In this document: in pieces, positions 8,083 through 16,256 of the stretch
Layout of the letters: every line of letters begins with the position of its first letter
Position numbering within the stretch: position 1 is the stretch's first letter
DNA from: SURF-21 sp964529285
GTDB taxonomy: Bacteria > Actinomycetota > Geothermincolia > Geothermincolales > RBG-13-55-18
DNA: 64,000 bases
Direction: 5' to 3'
Assembly (NCBI GenBank): GCA_964529285.1
Contig: CAZGWK010000008.1
Location: forward strand, 1 to 64,000
Notes under the pieces: generated by a model
The model's input: the letters and a program-made list of their open reading frames with translations, nothing else
Database searches by the model: none
What the model was told of the DNA's origin: nothing
Translations under genes and position numbers: made by a program

Positions 8083-8760
8083 ATGATGAAAGCTGAAAAT
8101 GGCGTAGATCCATCCGAGGGAAGAGGGCGGCGTTTGTTCGACAGGTTGCACGGCGAATGGCTGGAAATCCTCTCGGCCGTACTGCTCGCCATCGCTACCG
8201 TGGCGTCGGCCTGGAGCGCCTACCAGGCATCCCGCTGGAGCAGCGAGGAGTCCATCCTGTTCAACGAGGCCACCGCTGCCAGGGTGCATGCGGCTGAGGC
8301 GGACGACCTGGCGGACACGGAACTGGCGATCGACGTGGAGATGTTCCTCGATTACCTTGACGCGTTGCGGGCGGGCGACGGTGCGGCGGTCTCGTATTTC
8401 GAGACCAGCCTGTTCCGCGACGAGATGAAGGTCGCCGTGGAAGCTTGGTTGGCCACCGATCCCCTGCAGGACCCGCGTGCCCCGGGGATCCCCTTCGAGA
8501 TGGACGAATACGAAAACGAGAACCGCGAGCGGAGCCGCGCCCTGGAGGAGGAAGCACAGGAGGAGTTCGCCCGGGCCAAGAAGGCCATCCACAACTCCGA
8601 CTTCTATGTCATGCTCACGGTGCTTTTCGCCTCGGTGCTCTTCTTCGCGGGCATATGTACCAAGTTCAAGACGCCGTGGATAAAAATATCGGTACTCGGC
8701 ATCGGAGCCGTGCTCTTCGCGGTCACGCTTCTCGTTACGATAACCCAGCCCATCAAGTAG
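8083..8760 (+). CDS. Conserved membrane protein, three helices, unknown function
   Basis: 225 residues from the ATG at 8083, preceded by AAGGGAG. One membrane helix follows the N-terminal segment GEWLEILSAVLLAIATV and is followed by SAWSAYQASRWSSEES; a long, mostly helical, acidic domain (about 70-165) comes next; two more helices end the protein. This arrangement resembles DUF4337-like small membrane proteins, which I recall only loosely. No catalytic motif is visible. It is followed 144 bp downstream by the PHP pair on the same strand, but a shared transcript is not evident. Confidence 0.7.
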   Translation: MMKAENGVDPSEGRGRRLFDRLHGEWLEILSAVLLAIATVASAWSAYQASRWSSEESILFNEATAARVHAAEADDLADTELAIDVEMFLDYLDALRAGDGAAVSYFETSLFRDEMKVAVEAWLATDPLQDPRAPGIPFEMDEYENENRERSRALEEEAQEEFARAKKAIHNSDFYVMLTVLFASVLFFAGICTKFKTPWIKISVLGIGAVLFAVTLLVTITQPIK

Positions 8761-8904
8761 CGGGACCTGCCTGTGCGTCCGCCATCCGCCGGTCACGCGA
8801 GACACGCGGAGCCGGCCTGCTGCGCAGGCTTGAAGGAGAGGCGGTTTGTGTGAAAGAATAAGCACGGCCGCCCGCATGGGGCGGTAAGAGGAGGCAATAA
8901 ACGT

Positions 8905-9555
8905 ATGCTGGTAGATCTACACATACATACTGCAGTATCCTCGCCGTGTTCCCAGATAGACCCGCAGCTCCTTGTAGAGGTGGCCTCACAGACAGGCCTC
9001 GACGCCATATGCGTCACCGAACACGAGGAGATGGAGGGTGCGGAGGTGACCAGGCGCCTGGGGATCGAGGCGGGTTTTCCCGTATTCCGCGGGGTGGAGG
9101 TATACACCGAAATGGGGGATATGCTCGTCTTCGGCCTTTACCGTCCCGAGTTCCCCCTGCAGACACCCTTTGGCGAATTGCTCTCCGAGGTAAGGGAGGC
9201 CGGAGGCGTGATCATCCCGTGTCACCCCTGTCGCGGCTCCCTGGGGTTCCACCACACCCTGGGCGAGGAGCAAGCGGAGTTCCTCCTCGCCAACGTGGAC
9301 GCCATAGAGACCCGCAACGGGGGATCCAGCCAGGAGTCGAACAGCGCGGCGGAGTCATACGCGATCAAGTACGGCCTTGCGGGGACGGGGGGGAGCGACG
9401 CCCATTTCATCATGCAGGTGGGACGCTGCCTGACCGTCTTCGAACGCGATGTCGGCGATGAAACGCAGCTGGTCGAGGAGATCAAGGCGGGAAGGTGCCG
9501 GGCGGCATACGCTTCGGAAGTAGAGAGCCTGAAACTGTCCGAGCTCTGGAGGTAG
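8905..9555 (+). CDS. PHP-domain metal-dependent phosphoesterase, first of tandem pair
   Basis: A 216-residue stand-alone PHP protein. Metal-binding motifs are in the usual order: DLHIHT (His6, His8), VTEHEE, the central PCHPCRG and the late GGSDAH. PHP proteins of this size hydrolyse phosphoesters, such as nucleoside 3',5'-bisphosphates (YciV/RNase AM family) or histidinol phosphate; the substrate here is unknown. AAGAGGAGG upstream supports the ATG. The next gene is a paralogue starting three bases after this stop, with its ribosome-binding site inside this gene, so the two are translationally linked. Confidence 0.87.
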   Translation: MLVDLHIHTAVSSPCSQIDPQLLVEVASQTGLDAICVTEHEEMEGAEVTRRLGIEAGFPVFRGVEVYTEMGDMLVFGLYRPEFPLQTPFGELLSEVREAGGVIIPCHPCRGSLGFHHTLGEEQAEFLLANVDAIETRNGGSSQESNSAAESYAIKYGLAGTGGSDAHFIMQVGRCLTVFERDVGDETQLVEEIKAGRCRAAYASEVESLKLSELWR

Positions 9556-9558
9556 AAA

Positions 9559-10200
9559 GTGATCATAGACCTGCATATTCATACCAACCTTGGTTCCATA
9601 TGTTCGCAACTGGGCCCGGACGAGCTGCTGGAGAGAGCCCGGCTGCTGGGAATAGACGCCGTGTGCGTAACCGAGCACCATTCCCACCGCGGGGCGAACA
9701 AGATGGTGGAGTTCGCGGCGGGAAGCGGTTACCCCGTGTTCCGCGGAGTGGAGATCTACACGGAGCTGGGGGATATGCTGGTATACGGCATGAAAAGAGA
9801 GACGAGGTATCACCTGACTACTTTCGAGGAACTGGTGGAGATGGCGGAGGAAGACGGCGCGGTGATCATCCCCGCCCATCCCTGCCGCGGCTGGGGACGT
9901 AAACGCAGGAACCCGAACGTCTTCCCGGAAGAAGTACTGGGCCATATCGCGGCCATAGAGACCCACAACGGGGTGAATAACATGCGCTGTAACGAGGCCG
10001 CCGCGGCCGTTGCCGAGAAGTACGGGTTGCTTGCAACGGGCGGGAGCGACGCACATGCCATCTGGCAGGTCGGGAAATGCGTTACCGTCTTCGAGAAGGA
10101 TATAGGCAGCGAGGAGGAACTCATCGCGGAGCTGCGCGAGGGGAGATTCTTTCCCGCCTACCTGGAGGACCTCATGAAGAGCGCGGGCGAGAGCGCCTGA
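9559..10200 (+). CDS. PHP-domain metal-dependent phosphoesterase, second of tandem pair
   Basis: A 213-residue paralogue of the preceding gene, starting at GTG with TGGAGG overlapping the upstream stop region. The same motifs occur in the same spacing: DLHIHT, VTEHHS, PAHPCRG and GGSDAH. Shared stretches such as YPVFRGVE/FPVFRGVE, ELGDMLVYG/EMGDMLVFG and the AIETHNG/AIETRNG block show a tandem duplication followed by moderate divergence. Both copies keep the full metal-ligand set, so both should be active, perhaps on different substrates or as a heterodimer (inference). The gene converges with 10220-10726. Confidence 0.87.
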   Translation: MIIDLHIHTNLGSICSQLGPDELLERARLLGIDAVCVTEHHSHRGANKMVEFAAGSGYPVFRGVEIYTELGDMLVYGMKRETRYHLTTFEELVEMAEEDGAVIIPAHPCRGWGRKRRNPNVFPEEVLGHIAAIETHNGVNNMRCNEAAAAVAEKYGLLATGGSDAHAIWQVGKCVTVFEKDIGSEEELIAELREGRFFPAYLEDLMKSAGESA

Positions 10201-10219
10201 CGGCCGGTATCTTCCTTTC

Positions 10220-10726
10220 TCATTTCCCCTTGGTGATGCGGAAGCGGCACCTGTCATCGCCGCGGGGCAGCGCTTCCAGCACCTCGATCCTGAAATCACC
10301 CCCCAGGTGGGAGACCAGGCCGGGGAACTCGTGCCTGGAGCAGCACTCCTCGCAATCGATGCCCATGTGCTTGAAATACCAGTCGTACCAGGGATCCCTG
10401 CGGATGGTCAGGTATCCCGCGTCTCCGTCGATCTCCGCGTAGATCTGCTTCAGCTTGGGCAGGTAGGCGAGGGACTCGTTGTTGAGGAGCAGGAGCAGTT
10501 TCATGGCGTCCTCGACCGTGGGTTGCAGGCGGTATACTTTTACCAGCCGCTTACCCGCGCTCCATCCCACGCCGTGCATGGCGGAGTTGATCAGGCCCTG
10601 CAGCTCTTCGCTGGTGAGGTTCGAACCTGCGTACTGCGCGATATCGTTGAACACTCCCATCAGGGCGGCATAAAGCGTACGGTATTTGTCGTCCACGGAC
10701 ATGGCCGGGCAGATCACCATCTCCAA
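10220..10726 (-). CDS. Small protein related to ATC-hydrolase/V4R-type sensor domains (tentative)
   Basis: About 168 residues from a TTG at 10726, placed eight bases after GGGAGG; an ATG at 10732 is the alternative. The C-terminal half has a CEECCSRHEFPGL cysteine cluster followed by ALPRGDDRCRFRI, a pattern seen at the end of L-2-amino-thiazoline-4-carboxylate hydrolase-like (PF14196) and V4R-like domains, which often bind small ligands. The N-terminal half is helical with no motif I know. It is not part of a clear operon. Family assignment is tentative. Confidence 0.5.
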   Translation of the reverse strand: MEMVICPAMSVDDKYRTLYAALMGVFNDIAQYAGSNLTSEELQGLINSAMHGVGWSAGKRLVKVYRLQPTVEDAMKLLLLLNNESLAYLPKLKQIYAEIDGDAGYLTIRRDPWYDWYFKHMGIDCEECCSRHEFPGLVSHLGGDFRIEVLEALPRGDDRCRFRITKGK

Positions 10727-10835
10727 ACGCATCACCTCCCGGAAAACCATTCTAACATCAACGAGCCGATTTCAGGCAAGGCATCCCGGTTATAGACGGC
10801 TTGAGGTGTGCGCGCGCAGCAACGGCGTCCTTATA

Positions 10836-11696
10836 TCATTCGAAGGTAACGCTCTCCTTCAGGGACTCCACCGTCTGGGAGCCGGTATCCGTTCCCATTA
10901 TGGCTATGAAGAAAACCGACCTCTCCTTGATTATCCACAGGGTTTCGACGTTGAAGGAGGTATCCATCAAACTGACCGAGGTGGCCATGTGCAGTACGGC
11001 GTCTCCCGTCGCCAGCCTCTCCACCTGGTATAGATCGGCGTCCACCGAGCCCATTCCCCCCAGTCCCTCGGCGAAGCTGGTGTTGAATGCTTCCTCCCAT
11101 TCATCCCTGTTATCGTAGAACCATTCCTCCATCTCCTCGGGATCGTCCCCGGAAGGCGGCTTTTCACCGATCGCGGGCGGCATATCCATGGATGCGACCA
11201 TGACGAAGTTGCTCTGGCTGTTATCGACGAAGAGCGCTTCCGCTGCGATGTCACCCGAGCCCTCCTTCATCGAATCATTGAACTCGTCGAACAGGTCCTG
11301 GCTTGCTTCCTGATAACCAGGGGGAGCGGAGACGTTGATGCCGTAAGTCTTGCCGCGGGTGAGATAAAACGCTCCGACGGCGACGATGACTATCAGCACT
11401 ACCACCAGGGCGCCGATGACGATCTTTACGGTAGCGGGTCTTTGGGGCGCGGGGGCGTGCGGCTGGTAACCCGCCGCATATGCATCCGGGGGCGGCTGAT
11501 ACCCCGGGCCCGTCGCGGGCGGCGGATGGGGCTGCTGGCCAGGCGGGACCGCGGGTCCCTGCGGCGGGTACTGCTGCGCGTTTCCTTCCAGGGTGGAGGT
11601 TTCAAACGCATCGCTGCTTGCGCTCAAAGGATGTTCGCACAGATAACACCTGTCCGCGCGTTCGGCGTTCTCAGCTCCACATCTGGGACACTTCAT
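10836..11696 (-). CDS. Zinc-ribbon, single-pass membrane protein of unknown function
   Basis: 286 residues from the ATG at 11696, chosen because the protein then begins directly with a zinc ribbon (CPRC...CYLC, four cysteines). A proline- and glutamine-rich linker (about 35-85) leads to one membrane helix (about 90-112) and an extracytoplasmic domain of about 170 residues with no motif I know. The layout, cytoplasmic zinc ribbon, Pro-rich linker, single helix, external domain, is common in actinobacterial and firmicute proteins of unknown function. The external domain contains ESLKESVTF at the end, as in lipoprotein-like stress or secretion factors, but I do not assign a role. Confidence 0.7.
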   Translation of the reverse strand: MKCPRCGAENAERADRCYLCEHPLSASSDAFETSTLEGNAQQYPPQGPAVPPGQQPHPPPATGPGYQPPPDAYAAGYQPHAPAPQRPATVKIVIGALVVVLIVIVAVGAFYLTRGKTYGINVSAPPGYQEASQDLFDEFNDSMKEGSGDIAAEALFVDNSQSNFVMVASMDMPPAIGEKPPSGDDPEEMEEWFYDNRDEWEEAFNTSFAEGLGGMGSVDADLYQVERLATGDAVLHMATSVSLMDTSFNVETLWIIKERSVFFIAIMGTDTGSQTVESLKESVTFE

Positions 11697-11874
11697 CTTA
11701 CACCCCCAGGTCCAGTACCTTATACCGTTTACCTTTTTTTCGTCCCGCTGCCCGCACACCTTTACCGGCGCCTGCGGGAGCCCGGGATTTCCCTAAGAGA
11801 AGATCTTCGGTGGGAAGCGGAAGATACCGGCAGGCGCTGCCGGGCCTTCCCGCCCGCGGGACGCGCGCGACGGG

Positions 11875-12924
11875 TCAATAACGGGTAATATGCTGCTCGC
11901 ACAGGCCGAAGAGGTCCTCCACGGCTACCTTTCCCCCACCCCTTCCCAGGCTGCCCCTGAAGAGGCCGAAGGGCTGATGGAAATCGGAGAGGACGGGCCC
12001 CACGCGTATGCGCTCCGCCCTTTCTCCCAGGGGGCGGAACTCCACCTCCACCAGGCCGTCAGTTGTGTTGATGAACCAGGGGCCCAGGATGTCGGCCTCG
12101 CTGTAGCCGAAGCGGGCGGCACCGGTGAGGTGTAACCCGCCGTCCACCCAGTAGCAGTTCTCGCTATACTCCTCGTCGTTGGCGATTATGTTGTGGCAGA
12201 GGTTGGCGGCGACGAGGACACCTTGCGGCGTGAATCCCCCGAAGCACAGCCATCTCCAGAAACTCCTGTAGGGGTAGAAGGCTTTCTGCTCGTCCAGCAG
12301 GCACACGTCCCGGGCTGGGTCCAGCTCGATGACCTCGCCGCCTACTTTCATGTGGCCTTCCACCGGACAGGCGGCTTTATGTGTATAGAGGGGCCGGTTG
12401 GGGGAGAAAGGGCTGACCACCACCAGCGGCTGATAGCGGGACAAATCCTCCAGCATGCGGAAATCGCCGCTGATGGCGGGGAGTTTTCTCGTCTGCGCCG
12501 CGTCCACGCGCACGCGGTGGTAGCCATCCTCCAGGCGGTTGTCGAAGTCCAGGGAGTACCCTTTCGCCGAGAAAGAGCACCTGCCTTTCCACATGGTCTC
12601 GGCTATCTCCGCCTTGCCTCCCGGTGCCTGGCGGGAATGCTCCCGCATCTCGCCCTTGCCGCGGTCGTAGTGGTAGACGAAGGAGACGGTCATGAACTTG
12701 GCATCGAAGATGACCATGCCGAAGTAGTGGCGCGGATGCACTACGCCGTAATGCTGCCATTCCTTGAGGCGCAAGCGGCCGAGGGCGCGCATGTATTTCC
12801 CTCCCGTGCGGAAGATATCGGCTTCCTCCAGGTTGAGCTCCCTGAACGGTTCCTCGAAGGCCCCGAACTCCGTAACCCTGCCGCCTTCGACCAGGCGCGC
12901 CGGGGTCTTTTTGATCGTGCGCAA
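11875..12924 (-). CDS. DUF2804 family protein
   Basis: A 349-residue protein matching the usual length and layout of DUF2804: an N-terminal RELNLEEAD region, a paired beta-sheet lipocalin-like body with YHYDRGKGEM and DGYHRVRVD segments, and the late NDEEYSENCYWVDGG and GPWFINTTDGLVEVEF motifs. It starts at TTG (12924) after AGGAGGAG. The family resembles hydroxyneurosporene synthase/CrtC-like and AttH-like folds that bind or modify lipids; no experimental function is known to me. A family C repeat lies 37 bp upstream of the start, in the region where a promoter would be expected. Confidence 0.85.
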   Translation of the reverse strand: MRTIKKTPARLVEGGRVTEFGAFEEPFRELNLEEADIFRTGGKYMRALGRLRLKEWQHYGVVHPRHYFGMVIFDAKFMTVSFVYHYDRGKGEMREHSRQAPGGKAEIAETMWKGRCSFSAKGYSLDFDNRLEDGYHRVRVDAAQTRKLPAISGDFRMLEDLSRYQPLVVVSPFSPNRPLYTHKAACPVEGHMKVGGEVIELDPARDVCLLDEQKAFYPYRSFWRWLCFGGFTPQGVLVAANLCHNIIANDEEYSENCYWVDGGLHLTGAARFGYSEADILGPWFINTTDGLVEVEFRPLGERAERIRVGPVLSDFHQPFGLFRGSLGRGGGKVAVEDLFGLCEQHITRY

Positions 12925-12960
12925 AGCTCCTCCTTTCCTGCCGGTCCACCTGTACCCCCT

Positions 12961-13023
12961 ATTCTATAGGTTCGGCGGCGGGAATTGTGGGCCTGGCGCG
13001 GGATCAGACCCCGCGGTGCTCCC
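12961..13023. repeat. Family C dispersed repeat, copy 1
   Basis: ATTCTATAGGTTC, then GCGGGAA, TGGG and a GC-rich GCGGG/CCCGC stem, in the same order and spacing as 17053-17113. On the minus strand it contains CCTATAGAAT, which could be a -10 element for the DUF2804 gene, but no -35 is evident. The rest of the gene-free stretch 12925-13230 shows nothing else I can name apart from the ribosome-binding site before 13231. Confidence 0.6.
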
Positions 13024-13230
13024 GCGAACCTGCACGTGAGGTACGAGGTGCGCCATGTACCGCCAGACTGCTGCGCAGGAGACTCGCAGCGCCCGCCGTG
13101 ATATAAAGATATGACGGAGGGTGTATTCGCTTCCTGCCCGGGGTATGATCGGCCGGGCGCCGCCGCTTTGTGCGCCAGAGCGGCCGGTGTGGAGTTGCCA
13201 AAGGAGTCGAGCGTAAAGGAGGTCATCGCA

Positions 13231-14241
13231 TTGATAACCGCATTTCAGCATGTAGGGATGGGGGTTCATGATACCGACCGCACTTTCGATTTCTACCGCA
13301 GGCTGATGGGTTTCCGCATCAAGTTGAGCGACCAGACCAGCTACCTCGAGGAGATGACCCCCATTATCGGCGCCCTGGTCGAGATGCGGGCGCTGATGGC
13401 TATGAACGCGAAGGGCGGCGGGGCCATCGAGCTCATCGAGCATACCTCCACCCGCCCCATGGAGCCTGCGGAGCCGGTGCGTTGGGGCGACCTCGGTTAT
13501 CTGGAACTGGGTCTCAAGGCATATAAGCTGGACCAGGTATACCTCGATCTCAAGAGAAAAGGGGTGGATTTTCTCACCCCCGTTCAGAGCATGGACTTGA
13601 GCACGGGAGGCAGAGAGCGTTACGCATACCTGCGCGATCCCGATGGCCTGCTGCTCCAGCTGGTCGAGGTGGAAGGCGGCAGCAAACCCGCCGTCGGCGG
13701 CGTCCACCACGTGGCCCTGGGGGTCGGAGACATGGAAAAGGCGAAGGCTTTTTATCGCGACGTCCTGGGTTTCGGGGACGTGCTGCACGAGTTCAAGGGA
13801 CGTATGCCTGAGTTGGATAACGTAACGGAAGGCAAGGAGACGGAGCTGCTGGTGCTCGGGCACCGGCCGGAGGGGGTCAGCGCGATGCCCCTGCTCGAGA
13901 GGGCTATCATCAAGCTGGTAAGCACCCCGGGATACAAGGGAAAGACCATTTACGAGGGCAGGCGATGGGGGGATATAGGGTTGATGGAGATGGCCTTCGA
14001 CGTGAGCGACCTTTCAGGCACGGTCAGCGGCCTCATCTCCAGGGGGGCTGAACTCTACCACCCGCCCACCAGGGTTGATATGGGTTCCGGGACCACCGGT
14101 TCTTTCAGCTACATCAAGGACCCCGAGGGCAACGTGGTGGAGCTGGTCGAGGTCGAGAAGGTTCTGTACGCTTCGCCCAGGGTCATGAAATACGCGCTGG
14201 TATGGCTGCTCAAGGCCGCGGCGGCACTGCGGCTGGTATGA
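13231..14241 (+). CDS. Two-domain VOC (glyoxalase/methylmalonyl-CoA epimerase-like) protein
   Basis: 336 residues from a TTG at 13231, placed after the strong AAGGAGGTCATC; the frame is open upstream to 13111 without a better site. Two VOC modules lie in tandem: FQHVGMGVHDTDRTFDFYR (about 4-140) and VHHVALGVGDMEKAKAFYR (about 155-310), each ending with DPDG/DPEG and LVEVE, where the metal-binding Glu normally sits. The family includes glyoxalase I, extradiol dioxygenases and methylmalonyl-CoA epimerase; the reaction here is not determined. The FmdE-like gene begins 13 bp downstream, so they form a likely two-gene operon. Confidence 0.82.
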   Translation: MITAFQHVGMGVHDTDRTFDFYRRLMGFRIKLSDQTSYLEEMTPIIGALVEMRALMAMNAKGGGAIELIEHTSTRPMEPAEPVRWGDLGYLELGLKAYKLDQVYLDLKRKGVDFLTPVQSMDLSTGGRERYAYLRDPDGLLLQLVEVEGGSKPAVGGVHHVALGVGDMEKAKAFYRDVLGFGDVLHEFKGRMPELDNVTEGKETELLVLGHRPEGVSAMPLLERAIIKLVSTPGYKGKTIYEGRRWGDIGLMEMAFDVSDLSGTVSGLISRGAELYHPPTRVDMGSGTTGSFSYIKDPEGNVVELVEVEKVLYASPRVMKYALVWLLKAAAALRLV

Positions 14242-14254
14242 ACGCGAGGTTTTG

Positions 14255-14821
14255 ATGATGTGCGATATTCCGGAGGACCTGCTCGGGGCATCGCAGTTCC
14301 ACGGCCATCTCTGCCCCGGCCTGGCTATCGGCTATCGCGCGTCCAGGGCGTGCATGGAGAGGATGGGTCTCTCCCGTGCCTACGATGAGGAGCTGGTATG
14401 CGTGGTGGAGAACGATTCCTGCAGCGTCGATGCGGTGCAGTTCTTCACCGGCTGCACTTTCGGAAAGGGCAACCTCTACTTCAGGGACTATGGAAAGCAG
14501 GTCTTTACCTTCGCCTCGCGACAGCGTCCGGGGCGAGCGCTACGCGTAAGCCTCAGGGCCGGCGCCTTCCCTCCTGCGCTAGAGAGCGAGGATCCGCAAA
14601 AACGCAGGGAACAAGCCTTGCATTGGATCGTCTCGGCGCCCCTGGAGGAACTCTTCTACGTCGACGACATCGATTTTGAACTGCCGCCCGCAGCGCGCAT
14701 CCATGCCTCCATGATCTGCGACAACTGCGGGGAGCCCAGCATGGAAACGCGTATGGTGGAAAAGGGCGGAAGGCGCTTGTGCCGGCCCTGCTCCGAGGGT
14801 TGGGAGCCGCCTCCCCGCTAG
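14255..14821 (+). CDS. FmdE-like protein with C-terminal zinc finger
   Basis: 188 residues. The N-terminal domain matches formylmethanofuran dehydrogenase subunit E-like proteins: the FHGHLCPGLAIGYRA motif, the VENDSCSVDAVQFFTGCTFGKGN cysteine region and the FRDYGKQVF segment. The C-terminus carries a CDNCG...CRPC zinc-binding motif. No other formylmethanofuran or molybdenum enzyme gene is nearby, so the protein probably works with a different metal or cofactor system (inference). ATG 14255 follows GCGAGG; ATG 14258 and TTG 14252 are alternatives. The gene ends three bases before the convergent HEPN-like gene. Confidence 0.82.
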   Translation: MMCDIPEDLLGASQFHGHLCPGLAIGYRASRACMERMGLSRAYDEELVCVVENDSCSVDAVQFFTGCTFGKGNLYFRDYGKQVFTFASRQRPGRALRVSLRAGAFPPALESEDPQKRREQALHWIVSAPLEELFYVDDIDFELPPAARIHASMICDNCGEPSMETRMVEKGGRRLCRPCSEGWEPPPR

Positions 14822-14824
14822 GGT

Positions 14825-15208
14825 TCAGTCCAGCTTCGCCTCCACTTCAAGCACGAAAGACCTGGCGTCCTCGAGACATGCACCGGCCGTCAAGGGATCG
14901 GCTTCCATCTCTCCGCTGCCGAGAACACGCTGATAAAGATCGGAGACGATGGGCAACGCGCGCTGGTTTTCCTTGCTCATCCCCAGCCCGGGCAGGGCAT
15001 CGCCCTGGAAACGCGCCAGGACGTCTTCCCAAGTCGCGCTTTCTCCGCCGCTTCCGTGCAGAGCCGCCCTCGCAGCGTAAATCATGGCCAGGAAGGAATC
15101 GGCTATCGCCTCTTCCGCGAGCCCCGCCAGCAGCATCTCCTCGGCTGTCTGCAATACGAGCTTCGCCTGGTGCAGCAGATCTTCACGCTCGTCGTTGGAG
15201 TCGAACAA
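14825..15208 (-). CDS. HEPN-like helical protein
   Basis: About 127 residues, all-helical. The AKLVLQTAEEMLLAG...SFLAMIYAARAAL arrangement resembles HEPN domains (stalled helix, then Y-x-x-x-A-R). The R-x4-6-H motif of HEPN ribonucleases is not seen. GGAGGTGATC is a full-length Shine-Dalgarno sequence; the TTG at 15208 fits it better than the GTG at 15220 that overlaps it. No MNT nucleotidyltransferase partner is adjacent, so this is not a typical toxin-antitoxin pair. It may be a UPF0332-like scaffold protein. Confidence 0.6.
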   Translation of the reverse strand: MFDSNDEREDLLHQAKLVLQTAEEMLLAGLAEEAIADSFLAMIYAARAALHGSGGESATWEDVLARFQGDALPGLGMSKENQRALPIVSDLYQRVLGSGEMEADPLTAGACLEDARSFVLEVEAKLD

Positions 15209-15244
15209 GGATGGGATCACCTCCAGGCCACCGCGCTTCTCATG

Positions 15245-15273
15245 CTGAAAATCACTAAATACTACCTTATAAT
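15245..15273 (+). promoter_or_regulatory. Candidate sigma-A promoter for the dapF homologue
   Basis: CTGAAA (four of six to TTGACA) at 15245-15250, a 17-base spacer and a perfect TATAAT at 15268-15273 would start transcription near 15280, about 80 bases before the ATG at 15361. Confidence 0.5.
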
Positions 15274-15360
15274 GTGGGATGCCGGGCGAGTCAAACGGCG
15301 GCGGAGAAGGTCGCGTGCGGGCAGCGCACGTGGCGCGGCGATAGCGGTACGGAGTTGGCG

Positions 15361-16224
15361 ATGCAGTTCTTTAAATATCACAGCCTGGGAAACGACTATA
15401 TACTACTCGACGCCCTGCAGGCGCCGCTGAGATTATCGCCGGCCGACATCCAGATGCTCTGCCATCGCCACCTGGGCATCGGAGGAGACGGCATCATCGT
15501 CGTGGAGCCCTCCGAGAGAGCCGTATGCCGCATGATCAATTACAATCCCGACGCCAGCCAGGCGGACGTAAGCGGTAACGGACTGCGCTGCCTTGCGAAG
15601 CACCTCTTCGATTCCGGCATCTACGCGCAAAAAGAGATGCTCGTCGATACCCCTTCGGGCGTGAAGAGGCTCACCATCCATACCAGCATGGGCAAGGTGA
15701 GCAAGGTAGAGGTATATATGGGCAGGCCCGATTTTCGCCGTTCCTCCATACCCATGCAGGGAGAAGGCGAAGACGCCGTGGACGTGCCCATTGCGGTGGC
15801 GGAGAGGACCGTGAGCGCGACATGCCTATCGTTAGGCAACCCCCACTGCGTGCTCTTCCCGGACGAGCTGGATGACAACATGGTGAAGGAAGTAGGCCCC
15901 GCCATGGAAAACCATCCTGTCTTCCCGCTGCGGGTCAACGTGGAGTTCGCCCAGGTGATCAACGTATCCGAGATGCGCCTGCGCTCGTGGGAGAGGGGCG
16001 CGGGAGAGACCATGGCCAGCGCGACCGGCGCCGCGGCGGCCGTGGCGGCGGCCCTGCGCACCGGCAGGTGCAAGAGGAAGATACACGTCCGCCTGCCGGG
16101 TGGGCTGATGGAGGTGGAGGTGACACCCGAGGGCGAGATCATCACCCGCGGGCCGGCGCGGCGGGTCTTCAGGGGAGTGCTGGACGAGGACTGGCGCGAG
16201 AGGGGCCGCATCGTCGTAGTATGA
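15361..16224 (+). CDS. dapF: Diaminopimelate epimerase homologue with both catalytic Cys replaced by Ser
   Basis: 287 residues, the normal DapF length, starting at ATG 15361 after GGAG. Family landmarks are clear: YHSLGNDYILLD, then GNG-containing NPDASQADVSGNGLRC, SLGNPHCV, and ERGAGETMASATG. In DapF the two general acid/base residues are cysteines in CGNG and ACGTG; here both are serine (Ser71 and Ser220, codons AGC and AGC). Known DapF works by two-base, PLP-free epimerisation of LL- to meso-diaminopimelate, which feeds lysine and peptidoglycan. Loss of both thiols means that reaction is doubtful; the protein may act on another substrate in the same fold. Symbol given for homology only. 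Confidence 0.72.
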   Translation: MQFFKYHSLGNDYILLDALQAPLRLSPADIQMLCHRHLGIGGDGIIVVEPSERAVCRMINYNPDASQADVSGNGLRCLAKHLFDSGIYAQKEMLVDTPSGVKRLTIHTSMGKVSKVEVYMGRPDFRRSSIPMQGEGEDAVDVPIAVAERTVSATCLSLGNPHCVLFPDELDDNMVKEVGPAMENHPVFPLRVNVEFAQVINVSEMRLRSWERGAGETMASATGAAAAVAAALRTGRCKRKIHVRLPGGLMEVEVTPEGEIITRGPARRVFRGVLDEDWRERGRIVVV

Positions 16225-16256
16225 TATCCGGTCAGTGCACGGCCGGCCGGAACGCA

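Noticed and set aside
13111..13230. N-terminal extension of the VOC gene upstream of TTG 13231
   Set aside because: The extension is Cys/Ala/Arg-rich without family similarity, and the strong AAGGAGGTCATC sits just before the TTG.
14825..15208. HEPN/MNT toxin-antitoxin module
   Set aside because: No MNT or other antitoxin gene is adjacent and the HEPN ribonuclease motif is not seen.
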